DNA of 64,000 nt, taken from the NCBI GenBank assembly GCA_033063855.1, contig CP093830.1, forward strand, positions 21,204,854-21,268,853, given 5' to 3'. This stretch comes from Smittia aterrima. Taxonomy: Eukaryota > Arthropoda > Insecta > Diptera > Chironomidae. Position numbers and translations under genes: made by a program. The notes under the pieces were generated by a model that ran no database searches, was not told the DNA's origin, and saw only the letters and a list, made by a program, of their open reading frames with translations. This document shows, in pieces, positions 24,224-36,485 of the stretch (the stretch's first letter is position 1; each line of letters starts with the position of its first letter).

Positions 24224-27200
24224 ATGCCGAATGGATACAATAATTATCACAACAATGGTTTGAGCAGTGAGTCCAACATTCATTTCATTCTTCAATCTTC
24301 GCTCGAAGCTGACGGAGAGAGAAACATTGTGTGGTTTTATTTCTTTAATGAACAAGCTGAACTCGAGCGCTCCAGACATCCCCGATTGTTGTCTGCCATG
24401 GGAATTAGATGAACGCGCGAATTAAGCGTAGAGAAGCGATGAAGCGAAGTGAAAATATTTAAAGAATCTTTTCTTTTTACGTTCCATTTGTTGAGCTGCT
24501 TTAGATTTCTCAAGCGTTCTCTGATTTGGCAACAGTTATGAGATGAATGCTTTTTGTGAGTTTAAAATTACGGGAAGACTGAATTGAATGAAAAAATATC
24601 GTAGCTCGCAAATCACTCAACGTGTTGATAGTCGTCGTCTCAATTACCGTCCGGAAATTCGATTCCTCGTCTAACTCTCCCAGAAATCATGAGAAATGAT
24701 CAAATAATTTTCAATTGGAACCGCCGCGCGTATCGTGTTGATGATGAATTGATTTTGATGGAATTTTTTGTTTTGTTTGCTTGCGACCCAATTTAATCTG
24801 AAAATAATCTTTATCTCATGATGATCCATTTGAATGTCTCACGTGGAAATAAATTTAAAAGAAAATTTTGAAGAAATGAAAGAGTTGATGTTGAGAAATG
24901 GAACTTAACTTTTATTGAAAAATGATTTCATTTCAATGACATTTGGGAAAGCAAGCTATTGAGCGGTGCAAAGCTATCTGCGAAAAAGACCTCGATTGTT
25001 TTATTTCCTTCGCTTGCGAATGAATTCATTGTTTGGTTTGGATCGATCTGAAGTCCTTCGTGGAAAAATACCAAATCCTGAAAGAACTTCAATGAGCTTT
25101 GAATGTTGATGATCGAATTTTCCTTACATTGACATCTTGTTTAATGTTTTTCGCATAAAACATGAAGAGCTCTTTCATGGGATCATTCTTGTTCATCTTG
25201 AATTGGAGGAAGTGTCCTTCGTCGTCGACTTGAATAAAAGTTTCGGTGTCGGAATCTTCACAGGAAGCCATTGATTGTGAGTTTTCTTTTTAAAAGGAAA
25301 TTAACGTTTGTAATCAGATATTGAAGCTTCATTTGATCGATAATTATTCATTCTTACCTTATGAAGATATTCCAATAAGTTGAAGCTAAACCAAATTCTG
25401 TTTTCGTTGTCAAAATCAATTTTCCCAAACTTTTTTACTTGCAACTCAAATGGACTCGATTAGTTCAAACTAATCAACAAAAAAATGTTTTTTTCTTCAA
25501 AAATGTAAATTAACGAAATCTAATCAGAAACGATCGGAATTGAGAAAACAAACATAATTTGAAACAGTTATCGTCGCTTTCTGGGCCATGTAAATAATTT
25601 TCTTTCTTTATGTTTTCCGAAAAACGAAGAAACTTTTCGAAGCCCACAGCGAATGAAATAAAAATTCCAATCAAAGCGAAAGAAATAATCAAGAAGCTAA
25701 GAAATGCGAATAATTTAACTGTGGAAAATGTCGATAGATTTTTGTTGAATGCTCCACAGTTAGGGAATTTTTCGGACGTTCCATTTCACTGCCAGCAAGC
25801 AAACAACAGTTTTCGAGCTTCGTTGAGCACAAAAAAGCCGAAAAGATGGGCATTCAACGCTTCTTCTTAGACTTTTCTTAATTAAATTGTCTTTGAACTG
25901 TGCAAAAAATAATTCTACCGAATCGATGGCTGCGCAGAGGAAACAAGAAGCGAAAGTTAATTAAGCAAACCCACGTTCAATATTTCATGTCATAAACAGA
26001 AGTTTGTTTGGACAAATCAGTGGATTTATTACGTCTCATTAATGCCAGTAAATCAATTAAATTAAAGCTCGCTAAGCCAAGGAGATGAAGATTGTCTGAC
26101 TGTGTTTTGTAAAACTCTTTCATAGTTCAATTAGCTCTTGAAATTCCAGGAGGCTAATCGGCACAGTTTGAAACACTTGTTAGCACAATTTGTTCAACAG
26201 GCTCGCTAATCGTCGATAACAAAATGCAGAGGTTAAAAACATGTTTCTAAATAAATCTCTTCGAGTTCTGTGTCAACTACAGTTCCCCGCTTATCACAGC
26301 GTTCAGCTCTTTAAGGTCAGAGTCGCGACCGAAGTAGAAGAAAAGAAGCTTTGTTTAGCTGTTCAAGCCGACTAATCCATGTGGTGATGTTCATTTTCAA
26401 AGTGGGTCGTTATCATTAGCAATGACTTGGAGCTCTCATGGGAACATGCATCATCACGTAAGCCAACACACGAAGCTAACAAGAGAAACGGAATTGAATC
26501 ATATCGACAACAATTTTTTCCTTCATTCAGTCAATCAAGAATTAACTTAATTACAGTTCTAAGTCGAGAGAACTTTAAACTTAAATGTAAAACTTCATCG
26601 TTTTTCTTATTGACTTCCGCGCATCGTCGAAGCCTTGACATTGAAACTATTGAAGGAACGTGAGGCGTGTCACCAACCGCAGCGACGATGATGAAGATTT
26701 CAATCAGCGAAAAGTCTGCACGACGCTCCAACTTTTGTCGTTGTCGCCATTCAATGGAGATTTTCTTAGTTGTGAATGCGACGAGGAAAGCAAACAAATA
26801 GAAATAAAGAAACATCACAATTCCATTTAGTTCTTGACGAGTCGTCGTCAATGGGAAGCTCTAAGCTTGCATTTAGGTTTGTCTTTATTAGATTAACTGT
26901 TGTTTCTTTCCTTCTTTCTTCATGGGCCCATCGTCATCGTCTTCGACTTGAGGTTTGTTTGCTCTCCTACTCGAAAACGTTGGAGCACTCAGTTCGGAAA
27001 TCACATTCACGTTTAATGCATTTTCGATAAGAAGATGCATCTTGATGATCCATTAGGCGAGATAAGAAGCCGCGAGGGCGTGTAGATGGTCGTAATCTTG
27101 ATTTCTCTCCCGCAAACCTTCGGATAGAGAGAGATCATTGATTTAAAATTTAAATTTCCATTGCCGCTAAACAAACTAAACGAACGAACGAACGCACCTA

Positions 27201-30200
27201 CGAAGAATCTCATAAACTAATGGAACAAAATAGCATTGAAATAGCGGAGCGATCGGGAAGCTCGTATTTTCATTTTCCATGCCATCGGGTCGAACATCTT
27301 TTCCGCATTTCTCTCTCTCCCTCGACAAGAATCATTCCCTGCACGCACATGCAAAGTAATTTTCTTTGTTTTTAACTTGGACGAATGTAGGTCAAAGTGA
27401 TCACGATGAGAATGGAGATCCACGCGATCTTCTTAACTTTCTTCGCACTTAGATAAGTACGCGACGTTTAGGTTGATAACTTCGAATTGGGTGGGACGGA
27501 GAAACGCGTCAAAGCATAATTACATAGAACGGACGGAGCAAGTGCATGTCAGTTTCACTTCAATCGAGATGACATTCCTGTACGTGCTGTCAATTATAAA
27601 ATTACTTTATCCGCCGCAATAAAAAAAAACAGAGACGAGAGTTTCTAATATCATGCAAATTGTTTTCACTTTGATCTAGATTCCATCAAACGAGAGAAAT
27701 GACGGCTTCGACAAATCGCCGCTGTCTTTTAATTAAAAACTGAAGCCATTCGGTTGATCGAAGCTTTTGACATGTGCCGCGATTGACGTGGGATGACGAG
27801 AGAGAGACACTTAAGTGAAATTAATTTTCGGTAAACATCGGCTTCGGTTTGTTAATTTCTCTTTTTTTTGGCGATCGGCCTCTCAATTAGGAATTGCGTT
27901 ACGTGATTAAACTAACTAATGTTTGCCATCGAACAAAAGGAAGTGACTTTCAAAGCGTGGACGATCACGAAGATCACATTGTCGTGTGTTTGAATAGTTT
28001 GCAAGTTTCAATTCATTTGAAGAGCAGTGTGAGAAATTAATTTTCATTGATTCGCTAAATTTCAAAAATGGTCTTGAACGATCTCAAGTTGGAGGTTGTA
28101 CAAAAGAACTTTCATACGAAACGTGACGGAACTTTCATTCTCATCCCTCCTACTCAAATAGACGCATTAATCAACTGCTCATCAAATAAAAGAAAGAAAG
28201 AAAAAAAAACTTGCTCAATTAAAATTCATTGCGTTTTTCATTTCTTTCGTGTTTGCATTTTCAACATAAAAAAGTGACATTGCTAGCGAAACATGAAACG
28301 AGAGAGAAGATTCCAAATGAAAAAGCGAAGAGATCCGACAATATATTACGCGAGCTGGAAAGATTCATTGCTGGTTTAATGTGGAAATTAAGTGTATCAA
28401 TTTCACTTTTTTTTTCTCTTCTCTCGATCGATCGGGTTTTCAAAGCTTTGAGACATTCCAATCCAACGAGATTCACGCAAAAACAGAAATCAATCGTGTT
28501 CTTGTGTCTGGGAGCTCAATCAAATCGCAATGACATTTAATGAGCTTGCGATCAAGTCGAGTCAGGTTCGTTGTTTATGGAAATTTCTGCTTCGAGCACA
28601 TGACTCGCTTCTCAACTCAACCAATCCATCGCTAATCAAAATCCTCGAGTGATTTGAAGAAGCAGCAAACACAACTCTCATCTAATGAAAGGTCAAACAC
28701 ATGTTACTTGTATTCCGGCTTTGCTCTTTTCCGCTTCACTGAGTTTTATTTAAAAAAGAATTAAACGATTTGCGCGAGGCATCGAAGAACAACGAGAAAG
28801 AAACAAAAAAAAAAAAGAATTTCTTGTGAATTGAAAATTTAAATCTCAGCCGAGTAATTGGTTCGCGTTAAACACGAAATTGTTCTACCATCTGACACTC
28901 GCCGCAGTTGTTTCAATAGAACAAATGCAATTTTACAGCTAAAATTCTAAGTCTCGCTCCGTTTGAATGGAAATCTAACTCGCGGTGCAGTCAAGCACTG
29001 CAAGTGAATTCTTTGCTTATGCACACCAAATGGCGCTCTCAAAAGAAAGCCACAAAGAAGTTACATAAACATCAGTGGGTCGCATTCCGTGTTCCACCTC
29101 AAGATTGCTCTTCGCGGTGGATACTCTGAAGAATAAAAAAACTTTTCTTTCCCACTAACAATCGTGTCGCGAACGATGCACGGCGCCTCATTCTCAAATA
29201 TAACTGGAGCCTAACCGATTTATTAGCTCTCGCTTTACTTTTTCACATGAGAAACAGCGCAAGCGATCTACCTATCTAATTGCAGGGCTTTAAGTTTCAC
29301 ATCTCACATGACGAAGAAAAATGGGAGGAAAATAAAACACTCTCACTGCTTGCAGTGTCTTTTAATGTGCCTCATACGTTGCCAGTCCCCAATAATTGGA
29401 TACGACAGCGCGCCATAAAGAAAAATGTGTTTTAATTCAATTACATTTGTGGGCTTTGTGTGGATCGATTTCAAAAGGAATTTCTACAAGCCAGAGAGCT
29501 CTGAAGAAAAAAAGTGAAATGAAAATCGTTTCGCTTACTTCATGTGTTTAATTACGCTGAGAATTGCTTAAGGTACAAATATGACAGGTTGAGACACATT
29601 TATGATCTCAAACTGAGTAGAAATGTAAATTAATGTGTCGAATTATGCTTTGTAGTTCGATTACCGAACTCTGCGTTAAGATTAATGAGATGAATTGTGT
29701 AATAGTTTCAAAAATATCTCTTACTGACAACTTAACGAAAGTTCCTTTGGTTAACGATGTTAATTGAGTCTCCGTCTCCCATCTTCAAGTCTAGTGGTGT
29801 TGTTAATTTGCCGTCCGGTTGTTTTAGGTCGAACTCCTGTCCCATGTACTTATATCTCATGTTCTCTGTCGATGTTAAACAATGTTCTTTGAATGAGTCA
29901 ATGATATTTTGAATGGGAGCTGCTTTGCTGACATCGTAAGCACAATAGAATCCTGATGACTTCAATTTAATCCTGATCATTCGCTTACAGAAGCGACAGA
30001 TCTTTCCATGACGATGAAAAATAGCCACAACATCTTTGTTCTTTATGTTGAAGTCAGCTAAAGTGTTGAGAGTTCCATCTGGAGCAGTGGTTGTCAATGG
30101 TTGGTCATTAAGTTTAAGTCGGAGATGCTGGAAAGAGTTGAATGTTACTAAGAGCTCGGCTTGAGTGAAATATCTTTACCTCAGGAATTGCTAAGCTTTT

Positions 30201-33200
30201 TGTACAATATGATTGAATAAGTTCCTTAATTGAATAATCGTCACTAACTCGAATAACGTAAATCGGAGGATCAAGTTGACCTGATGGATCTCTGACTATG
30301 AAAGAAACTGCTTCAGGTTGTCTTGAGGTTCTTTCCATTTTCTAAAAATATTCTTCTTTCTGATTTGTTTACTTTAAAATCGCGTCCCAAGTTTTAAAAA
30401 TTTTAATAGCAAGCCGTTAATTTTAATTAGGAATTTCGCTTAGTTTCATGAGAATAATTAAACTTAGTAGAATGAATTTCGCTCAGCACGTTCGCTCGAC
30501 TAATGGTTTTAAAATTATTTCTCATGTCAAACTCAATCTTCAAGTCTCGTTTAGAGAATTAAGAAATTTATCAAAATCTCGCTTCATCGCTCACCTCACG
30601 TTTTCTTCACGAACAAAAGCATTTTAATCTCATTACATTCCAATCAACGCACCAAATCAAGAGTAATCGGACCAACAATGCTTAGACCAAATTTAATGTC
30701 CCATCATATTTCTCTCGTGGCACTCTCGACATTGGACAAACTGTAATTTTCTTCTTGACTCTCCCAATTCACTTTAAACCGTTACACAGCGACACAATCG
30801 CTTGCTGCTTAGCTTGCTTTCTCGCTGTCTCATCTAAAAGTCTCTTTTCGATTCAAAAGCGATCAGAACCTTTTAACTTCGGAAATACATGATCAAGTTT
30901 CATCGAACATAAAAAACTTTGATCAAAAAAAATTCTTTAATTTTCTTCGATTGGTTTCGCTGGTGGGCACATGGAATTCCTCGTCTCGGTCTGAGTCAGT
31001 CATATCTAGAAATTCTAGTTTATTGTTTGCTTATCGCAGTCATTCGACTTACTAAATGGGCTTTGTCACTGACTTTAAGAGCTCAAGAAAATCCATTTTT
31101 GGTGACGAACAAACGATTTGGTTTCAGAAGAAGAAGAGCTCAAGGGACAAATCATAAATCACGTCATCGTTAAAGTTTAATGAATTTTTCGCCATAGACA
31201 GAAGAAGACATAAACCGCTTAACAATCGATTTGTTACTGTACACTCTAAAATCTTGTCATTAGCTTGGCAATTCGTCAATGACTTAACTTGGAGATGTCA
31301 ATTTAAAAAATTCTTCGAGAAAATTGAATTTAAATAAAATAGACGAGCGACTTAACTTCGCATCGCCCCCGACTTTACAAGCTTTAGAAGGCAAGAAATC
31401 TATTAACAACATCTTGAGCTCGTGGAGCGAAATTCCAAGCAATCACCGACACCCAAAACATTCCTTGAAAGTTTTTAAAAATTAATCAGCCACAGCCACT
31501 CGAATAAATTATCCGCGACGAAACAACTCGTCGACAGATTGATCGTTCGTAGAATGCTTATGCGCTTCTTCTCTTGATGATCAGCTATTAGTATCATGAG
31601 CATGAGAGGGCACAGTTGCGTAACGAGTGAGAACGATAAAATAGTTGATTATGGTGAGAAGATTCTAAATGAGCGTTCGAAACAATGAAGCATTCAATTA
31701 TGAATCGTCATGAGCTCTAACATTAAAAGCTTTGAAGCTTCGAGAGAATAAAAACTTTTTCCTTTCTTACCTTCGACATTGGAATAATTTTATTTGTGGG
31801 TCAGGTTTATGAGAAATTGAAATGTTTGATGTGCAATTTGAGTGAAACAAATCGACCTCAGAATTGATTTATTGAAATGATGATTGATTTACTTTTAAAC
31901 TCTTTCAGATGGTGCACTTAAATACCGCAACAGCATTAGTCAATATAACCCAGGCAATGGCTACACAAATCCATGTCTTCACGCATCTGTCGATCAGATA
32001 TCGACCATCTCCCGTCCCCGATCATCGAACGATGTAATGAATAGCAACTCTAACGGATCGTCCCATGGAAGACAACTAAACGGCGTGTTATCACGCGGCG
32101 CGAACGGCCTACACGAAGATCTCGATTTTCCTCCTACGCCTCGCACTCTGACACGAAAGAAAAATGTCGTTTGGATGCGGCCACATGTAAGTTGAAGATC
32201 GAGTAGTCGATTAGAATATTTTGTAGCAATGTCCTTGTTTGTAAACTTTGCTTCCGCGATTGCTCAACAAAGTAAACAAAATTAAATTATTTTGTAGCAT
32301 AGCCCACATCAAATCTCTTCTCAATCTTCAAGATTCCCATAAATATTTCCTCAACCCGAGGTCATCGAAATAGAAATCGTTCAATTCTCGTTTTGTGCGT
32401 TATTCGTTTGTTGAATCTCTCTTCAACTTTATTCTTTCTCGCTTCCTCTTAAACGGCGGAAACATTATAATTGATTCACTTTCGACATTAAATTGCTAAT
32501 TGTCTCGAATCGGAAAAGACTTCAATGCATGATGAAAAGATAATAAACTCAGCATCAACTGCGAAGGCACGAATCAATTTGAGCGATTCCGATTGATGGC
32601 TTAATTAGTTGTATGCACTTGGATGTGAATGCGAAAGACTACACGCAAAGCGCTTCTCGAATTTCCCTTCGATAGTGAAAGGTCAAGGCTTACTCACCTA
32701 TAATTCAATTTATGAAAATTAAAGCCGCGATGAAATCGAGCTCGAGCGGTTTCCAAGAAGCTTCATTATTCCGCATGCACATAAACAATTATTCAACCGT
32801 AGGAAGGCTCAACGCGTAAGCCACAAAACTCATCTTAACTGTTCCAGGTTAATTAAAGTCGTAAAGTTCTGGGATATGATTGCGAGGCTTCTTGCGGTTT
32901 CACACATTAAAGCCATGAAGAGATCACTAGCCAATTATGGAGAAGCCATGCTAAAGATCCCTTGCCACCCATTACGAGATTTCCATCGCGATCATTCTTA
33001 ACGTCGATAAAATTGTTTTAAAGTTCTTTTTTTAAAACAAAAATGAGAAATCGATAAATGTTTTTTTTAATCTCTTTGATGCCGGCAATTCGCTTTAAGA
33101 GAACTCTTTGCAGCTTCTGTTTTGTTCTTGCTTCTTCCATCGACAAATTATGTAATTTGTTATTATAATTTTAAAGCTTACAACATTAAAACTGTTTAAT

Positions 33201-36200
33201 GAACTTTGTTTGTTTGTCTTCAGGAGATGTGCACGGATCCGTTATTCAGATTGAATCCATCGTCGGGAACGTTGTCAGCTCGAGAGCTTCCAGATCCATA
33301 TTGCAAAGGAGATCCAAGTCTTTTAGCTGCTCTTGGATCACTCAGTCAAATGCCGAGACTCTTGCAACGAATCGCGCCTCCAGAGCAAAACTTCGATTCA
33401 AATTATTGCGGAATGTTCAAGTGAGTACTGAGTGACCAAAAATGTGAAAAGTGACGACCAGATTTATCGAATTTATTACTCAACCTAATGGCTCGAAATT
33501 ATCATTAATTAAACGCTCGTCTTCGTGTATCGCGTGCGTTAATGGAATTCAGATCACACGCTGCTTTTGTGCTGACTCGTGCCGTATGAAGATTCACCCA
33601 AAACAGAGAACGAGAACGTTCTGAGTGACGGGATGAGCATTAATCAAGCCACATCACAGTCAAAATAATTAATTCTTATTCTCTCGTCGGTGGGAACTTT
33701 TCCCGTCTTGTTGTATGTGCAACGGAATATTTTGAGCGTCTGATGTTATCAGCTTCCGCTTGTTGAGACACAGATTTCATTCTGACGATCAAAAGTGACA
33801 CAAAAGACTTTAAATTAATCAACAAAAGAAAATGAGAAAAGACAATTGCTGACCAAGCCCCTCGAGGAGAGAGATTAATGATAAATGATGTGCTAAAACT
33901 ATTTAGAATGAAACATTGTTAGCAAACCTTTCTCTTTTGCTTTGGGCATTGTCTGGAGATTTTGTTGTTAGCTCATGAATCGAGGTTTCGATTGATTGCG
34001 ATTTAGTTTTGTTCGCTAAGATGTTAGCTAATTGCCTCGCACGCACTTCCATCAAACGAACTTTGATGATCTCATTTGGGAACATTTTTAATCGTTCTGA
34101 CCTCATCTCATTCTCGCTTCTCTGATGAGTCTTAGATTTTTGCGCAAATTAAACGAGAAATCTGCGGAATTTGTTTAATTATAATTTTCTTTTGGCCGCA
34201 ACAACTTCGCCTCTCTTCATTGATTGAAAACGGGTTCTATGCATCGTTCTGCTTAATCTGCGGAATTCGAAGGCTTCTTAAAGTTCATTACTTACCGCGA
34301 TTGAAATAAAATGTTGCAAAAAGTATTCCAAACAGAAAACTCGCTTATTCATCTTCATAATTTCTAACTCAGTTCACGATCTTTATGTTTCTCTTTTCCT
34401 ATTCACTTAGATTTCGATTTTGGCAGTACGGTCGATGGATCGAGGTAATTGTGTTCTTATGATTTGCTTGACGAATGAACAATTGATTGAATTCTTTTAG
34501 GTGCGAATTGATGATCGACTCCCGACACGTGGCGATAGACCAGCTTATTTGCATTGTTCACAGCCGGACGTCTTCTGGGTCGCGTTGCTGGAAAAAGCTT
34601 ACGCCAAGTAATTAAAATCTTTTTCCTCTTCTTTCCACTTCTCAATCAATGAAAATTCTTTTTTTTAGGCTTTACGGTGGTTACGGATTTTTAAAATATG
34701 GAACAGTCGGAAGAGCGTTGCAAGACTTAACTGGAGCCGTTGTACAATCCGTTCCACCATCGTTGCCTCTTCTTTCCGGTTCCGTCCCGAGATCAACAAT
34801 TTTAGTTGCCATCAGTGAAAGTGTAAGATAAACTTTATTGATTCCGTTTGTCGAGAGAGTTAACCAGCGGATCTTCGATTTCCAGGAGAAAGGTACGAGA
34901 CGACGTCGCTTCGGTCTATTGCCTGAGCATCCGTATTCGATAACTGGCTTAGCGAGAGTTCGTACAAATGCGAGTTCATCGAATGCTTCACAGAGCTCAG
35001 GAAGTTCGCAAGATACGAATTTAATAAGACTTCAAAGTTCTTGGGCTGGTGGCGAGTACGGAGGAGTTTGGGGCGGCGCTTGGTCAGAGAGAAGTTGGGA
35101 ATGGAATGCTCTAAGTGAAAGAGATCGAGAACTGTTAGCGTCACGAACACAAGAAGACGGAGAATTCTGGATGTCAGTTCAAGAGTTTTTAGGTCGATTC
35201 GTTGTCATTTGGCTCGCACACATTGGACCAGAGGATTGGGCTTTTGAACCAGCTTTACACACTCGAGCGCCTTGGCGAGCAGCACAAGCAATCCGTCAAT
35301 GGAGAGCAGGTTTCAATGCTGGCGGTCCCCACAAATGCGTCGAGACGACAGCAACGAATCCACAATTTAGAATTCGAGTTCCTTCTGGTCATCACGAGAA
35401 AGCTCACATTGTCGTGGCTGTTGCTCAAAGCTACGAATGCTATCGATCACGAAATGAAGAAGAAAGTGAAATTGGCTTCACGATTTATGAGGTTCCTCCA
35501 AATATGCCTCGAGTCACGTCACAGTTTGCCAGTGAACATGCTCCACTTGACTTTGCGCCACTCACAAACATTCGAGAGATCGCCACATTCTTTGCCCTTC
35601 CGCCTGGAGACTTTGTCGTTCTTCCCAACACAATTCAACATCGAGAGGGAAAGTTCTTATTACGAATCTTCGCTGATCAACACGCAGACGTCTGGGAAGT
35701 GAATGAAGACAACATGATCATTCCAAACGCTGGTATTGACTTTACCGAAGATCGTTTGCATGATGCAGTGAGATTTCTAACAAGTTTCACTGATTGATCG
35801 ATGCTGATTAAATGTTTTCTCTTCTCAGAAACTCTTGTACAAATTGAAGATGAAGTATCCGACAGAGATTGATGCAATGCAACTCCAAGTTTTACTGAGA
35901 AGCAATGGAAGTTGCGGTAACAATCTGCCAGGGTTCGGAGGATTTTGTGGTCCATCGATTGAGCTTTGTCGTGGACTTCTCGCTTTAAAGGATCCTGACT
36001 TAGGTGGCCGCCTCTCGATTGAGCACGTTCCGTCATTAGTTAGTCTAATGAAGTTTTGGAAAAGTGCATTTCGTCGCTGTGGTCCAACTTATTCAACCAC
36101 GGGAAGCTTAGGTCGAGGAATTTGGGCATCGAGGCTTTCGTCTTACTGTCTAAGAGGACTTCTCTGGGCTGGTGGAGTCACAGCTAGCAATAAAGTCATT

Positions 36201-36485
36201 GAAGCTCTCGTTGGACGCTTCACGAAAAACAAACAAATTACTTTGGAAGGATATTTGCTTGCTCTAGTGAGAATTCATTTAGCTCAAGGTATTTAAGAGA
36301 AGAGAAATATTAATTCGAAGCTTACAAATATTTATCTTGCAGATCGATTTCATAATCTCGATTCGAAGGCGAAGTCTAATCCGCTGACGCTGGAAGAGGT
36401 GATTTAGCAAGAGATTTAGTGTGAAGACTGATGTAAAACATTTTTATTGCCGTTTCAGATGATTTTGATGACAATTTATTCGTAA
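24224..36485 (+). CDS. CalpC: Calpain-C-type protein, predicted catalytically inactive
   Basis: Ten exons: 24224-24266, 31909-32186, 33224-33420, 34411-34444, 34501-34607, 34669-34822, 34886-35767, 35829-36288, 36343-36398 and 36459-36485. All are phase-consistent and give 745 residues. The order is an Asn/Ser-rich N-terminus (about 1-100), a calpain papain-like core, a domain III (C2-like) and a degenerate penta-EF-hand region. Two of three catalytic residues are gone. Where calpains have G-D-C-W the sequence reads GDPSLLAA (Pro near 138), and where they have the R-N-P-W asparagine it reads LQSSW (Ser near 322). The histidine is kept (EHPYSITG, near 286). Drosophila CalpC is the known calpain lacking catalytic residues, which makes orthology likely. 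The first exon is short and joined across a 7.6 kb intron on phase and start-codon grounds, so that junction is the least certain part. Confidence 0.88.
24928..25271 (-). CDS. SUMO-like (Rad60-SLD type) single-domain protein, 97 residues, nested gene
   Basis: Two minus-strand exons (25128-25271, 24928-25077) encode 97 residues. The protein is one beta-grasp domain of SUMO/Rad60-SLD type. It reads FIQVDDEGHFLQFKMNKND, then helix PMKELFMFYAKNI, then LVFFHEGLQIDPNQT, then NKTIEVFFAD. It has no C-terminal di-glycine, so it should not be a conjugatable modifier. It is more likely a SUMO-mimic interaction domain, as in NIP45/Rad60/Esc2. The single intron falls between the main helix and the following strand, in phase 0, the same place as in the tandem-domain gene about 5 kb away. 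It lies antisense inside the first intron of the calpain-like gene. Confidence 0.78.
25272..29731. other. Intronic DNA between the two nested SUMO-like genes
   Basis: About 4.4 kb of the calpain-like gene's first intron. Several open frames exist (25610-25870, 26427-26663 and 28068-28277 on the plus strand among them), but none shows a recognisable domain or a convincing splice context. GA-rich and poly-A/T runs are frequent. Enhancers are possible but nothing specific was identified. Confidence 0.4.
29732..30338 (-). CDS. Tandem SUMO-like domain protein (NIP45/Rad60-like), 184 residues, nested gene
   Basis: Two minus-strand exons (30180-30338, 29732-30127) encode 184 residues. They form two consecutive Rad60-SLD/SUMO-like domains. 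The first (about residues 10-95) includes VSFIVRD, IKELIQSYCTK, LRLKLNDQPL and DVVAIF. The second (about 104-182) includes MIRIKLKSSG, IQNIIDSFKEHC, MRYKYMGQEFDL and DSINIVNQ. A CRFCKRM cysteine pair lies between them. Known tandem SLD proteins (NFATC2IP/NIP45, Rad60, Esc2) bind the SUMO E2 Ubc9 and guard genome stability. They have a long acidic N-terminus that is absent here, so this looks like a reduced form. There is no C-terminal GG. The intron is at the same structural position and phase as in the single-domain neighbour. Confidence 0.83.
30339..31908. other. 3' part of the calpain-like gene's first intron, nothing recognised
   Basis: AT-rich intronic DNA. It includes the presumed promoter of the nested tandem SUMO-like gene on the minus strand. 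An open frame at 30919-31173 has no recognisable features. Confidence 0.4.

Noticed and set aside
25610..25870. 86-residue plus-strand ORF in the calpain-like gene's intron
   Set aside because: No recognisable features; it also overlaps an equally long antisense frame.
28068..28277. ORF with good ATG context (MVLNDLKLEVVQKNF)
   Set aside because: It degenerates into Lys/Phe-rich AT-driven sequence after about 45 codons, with no donor or homologue I can see.
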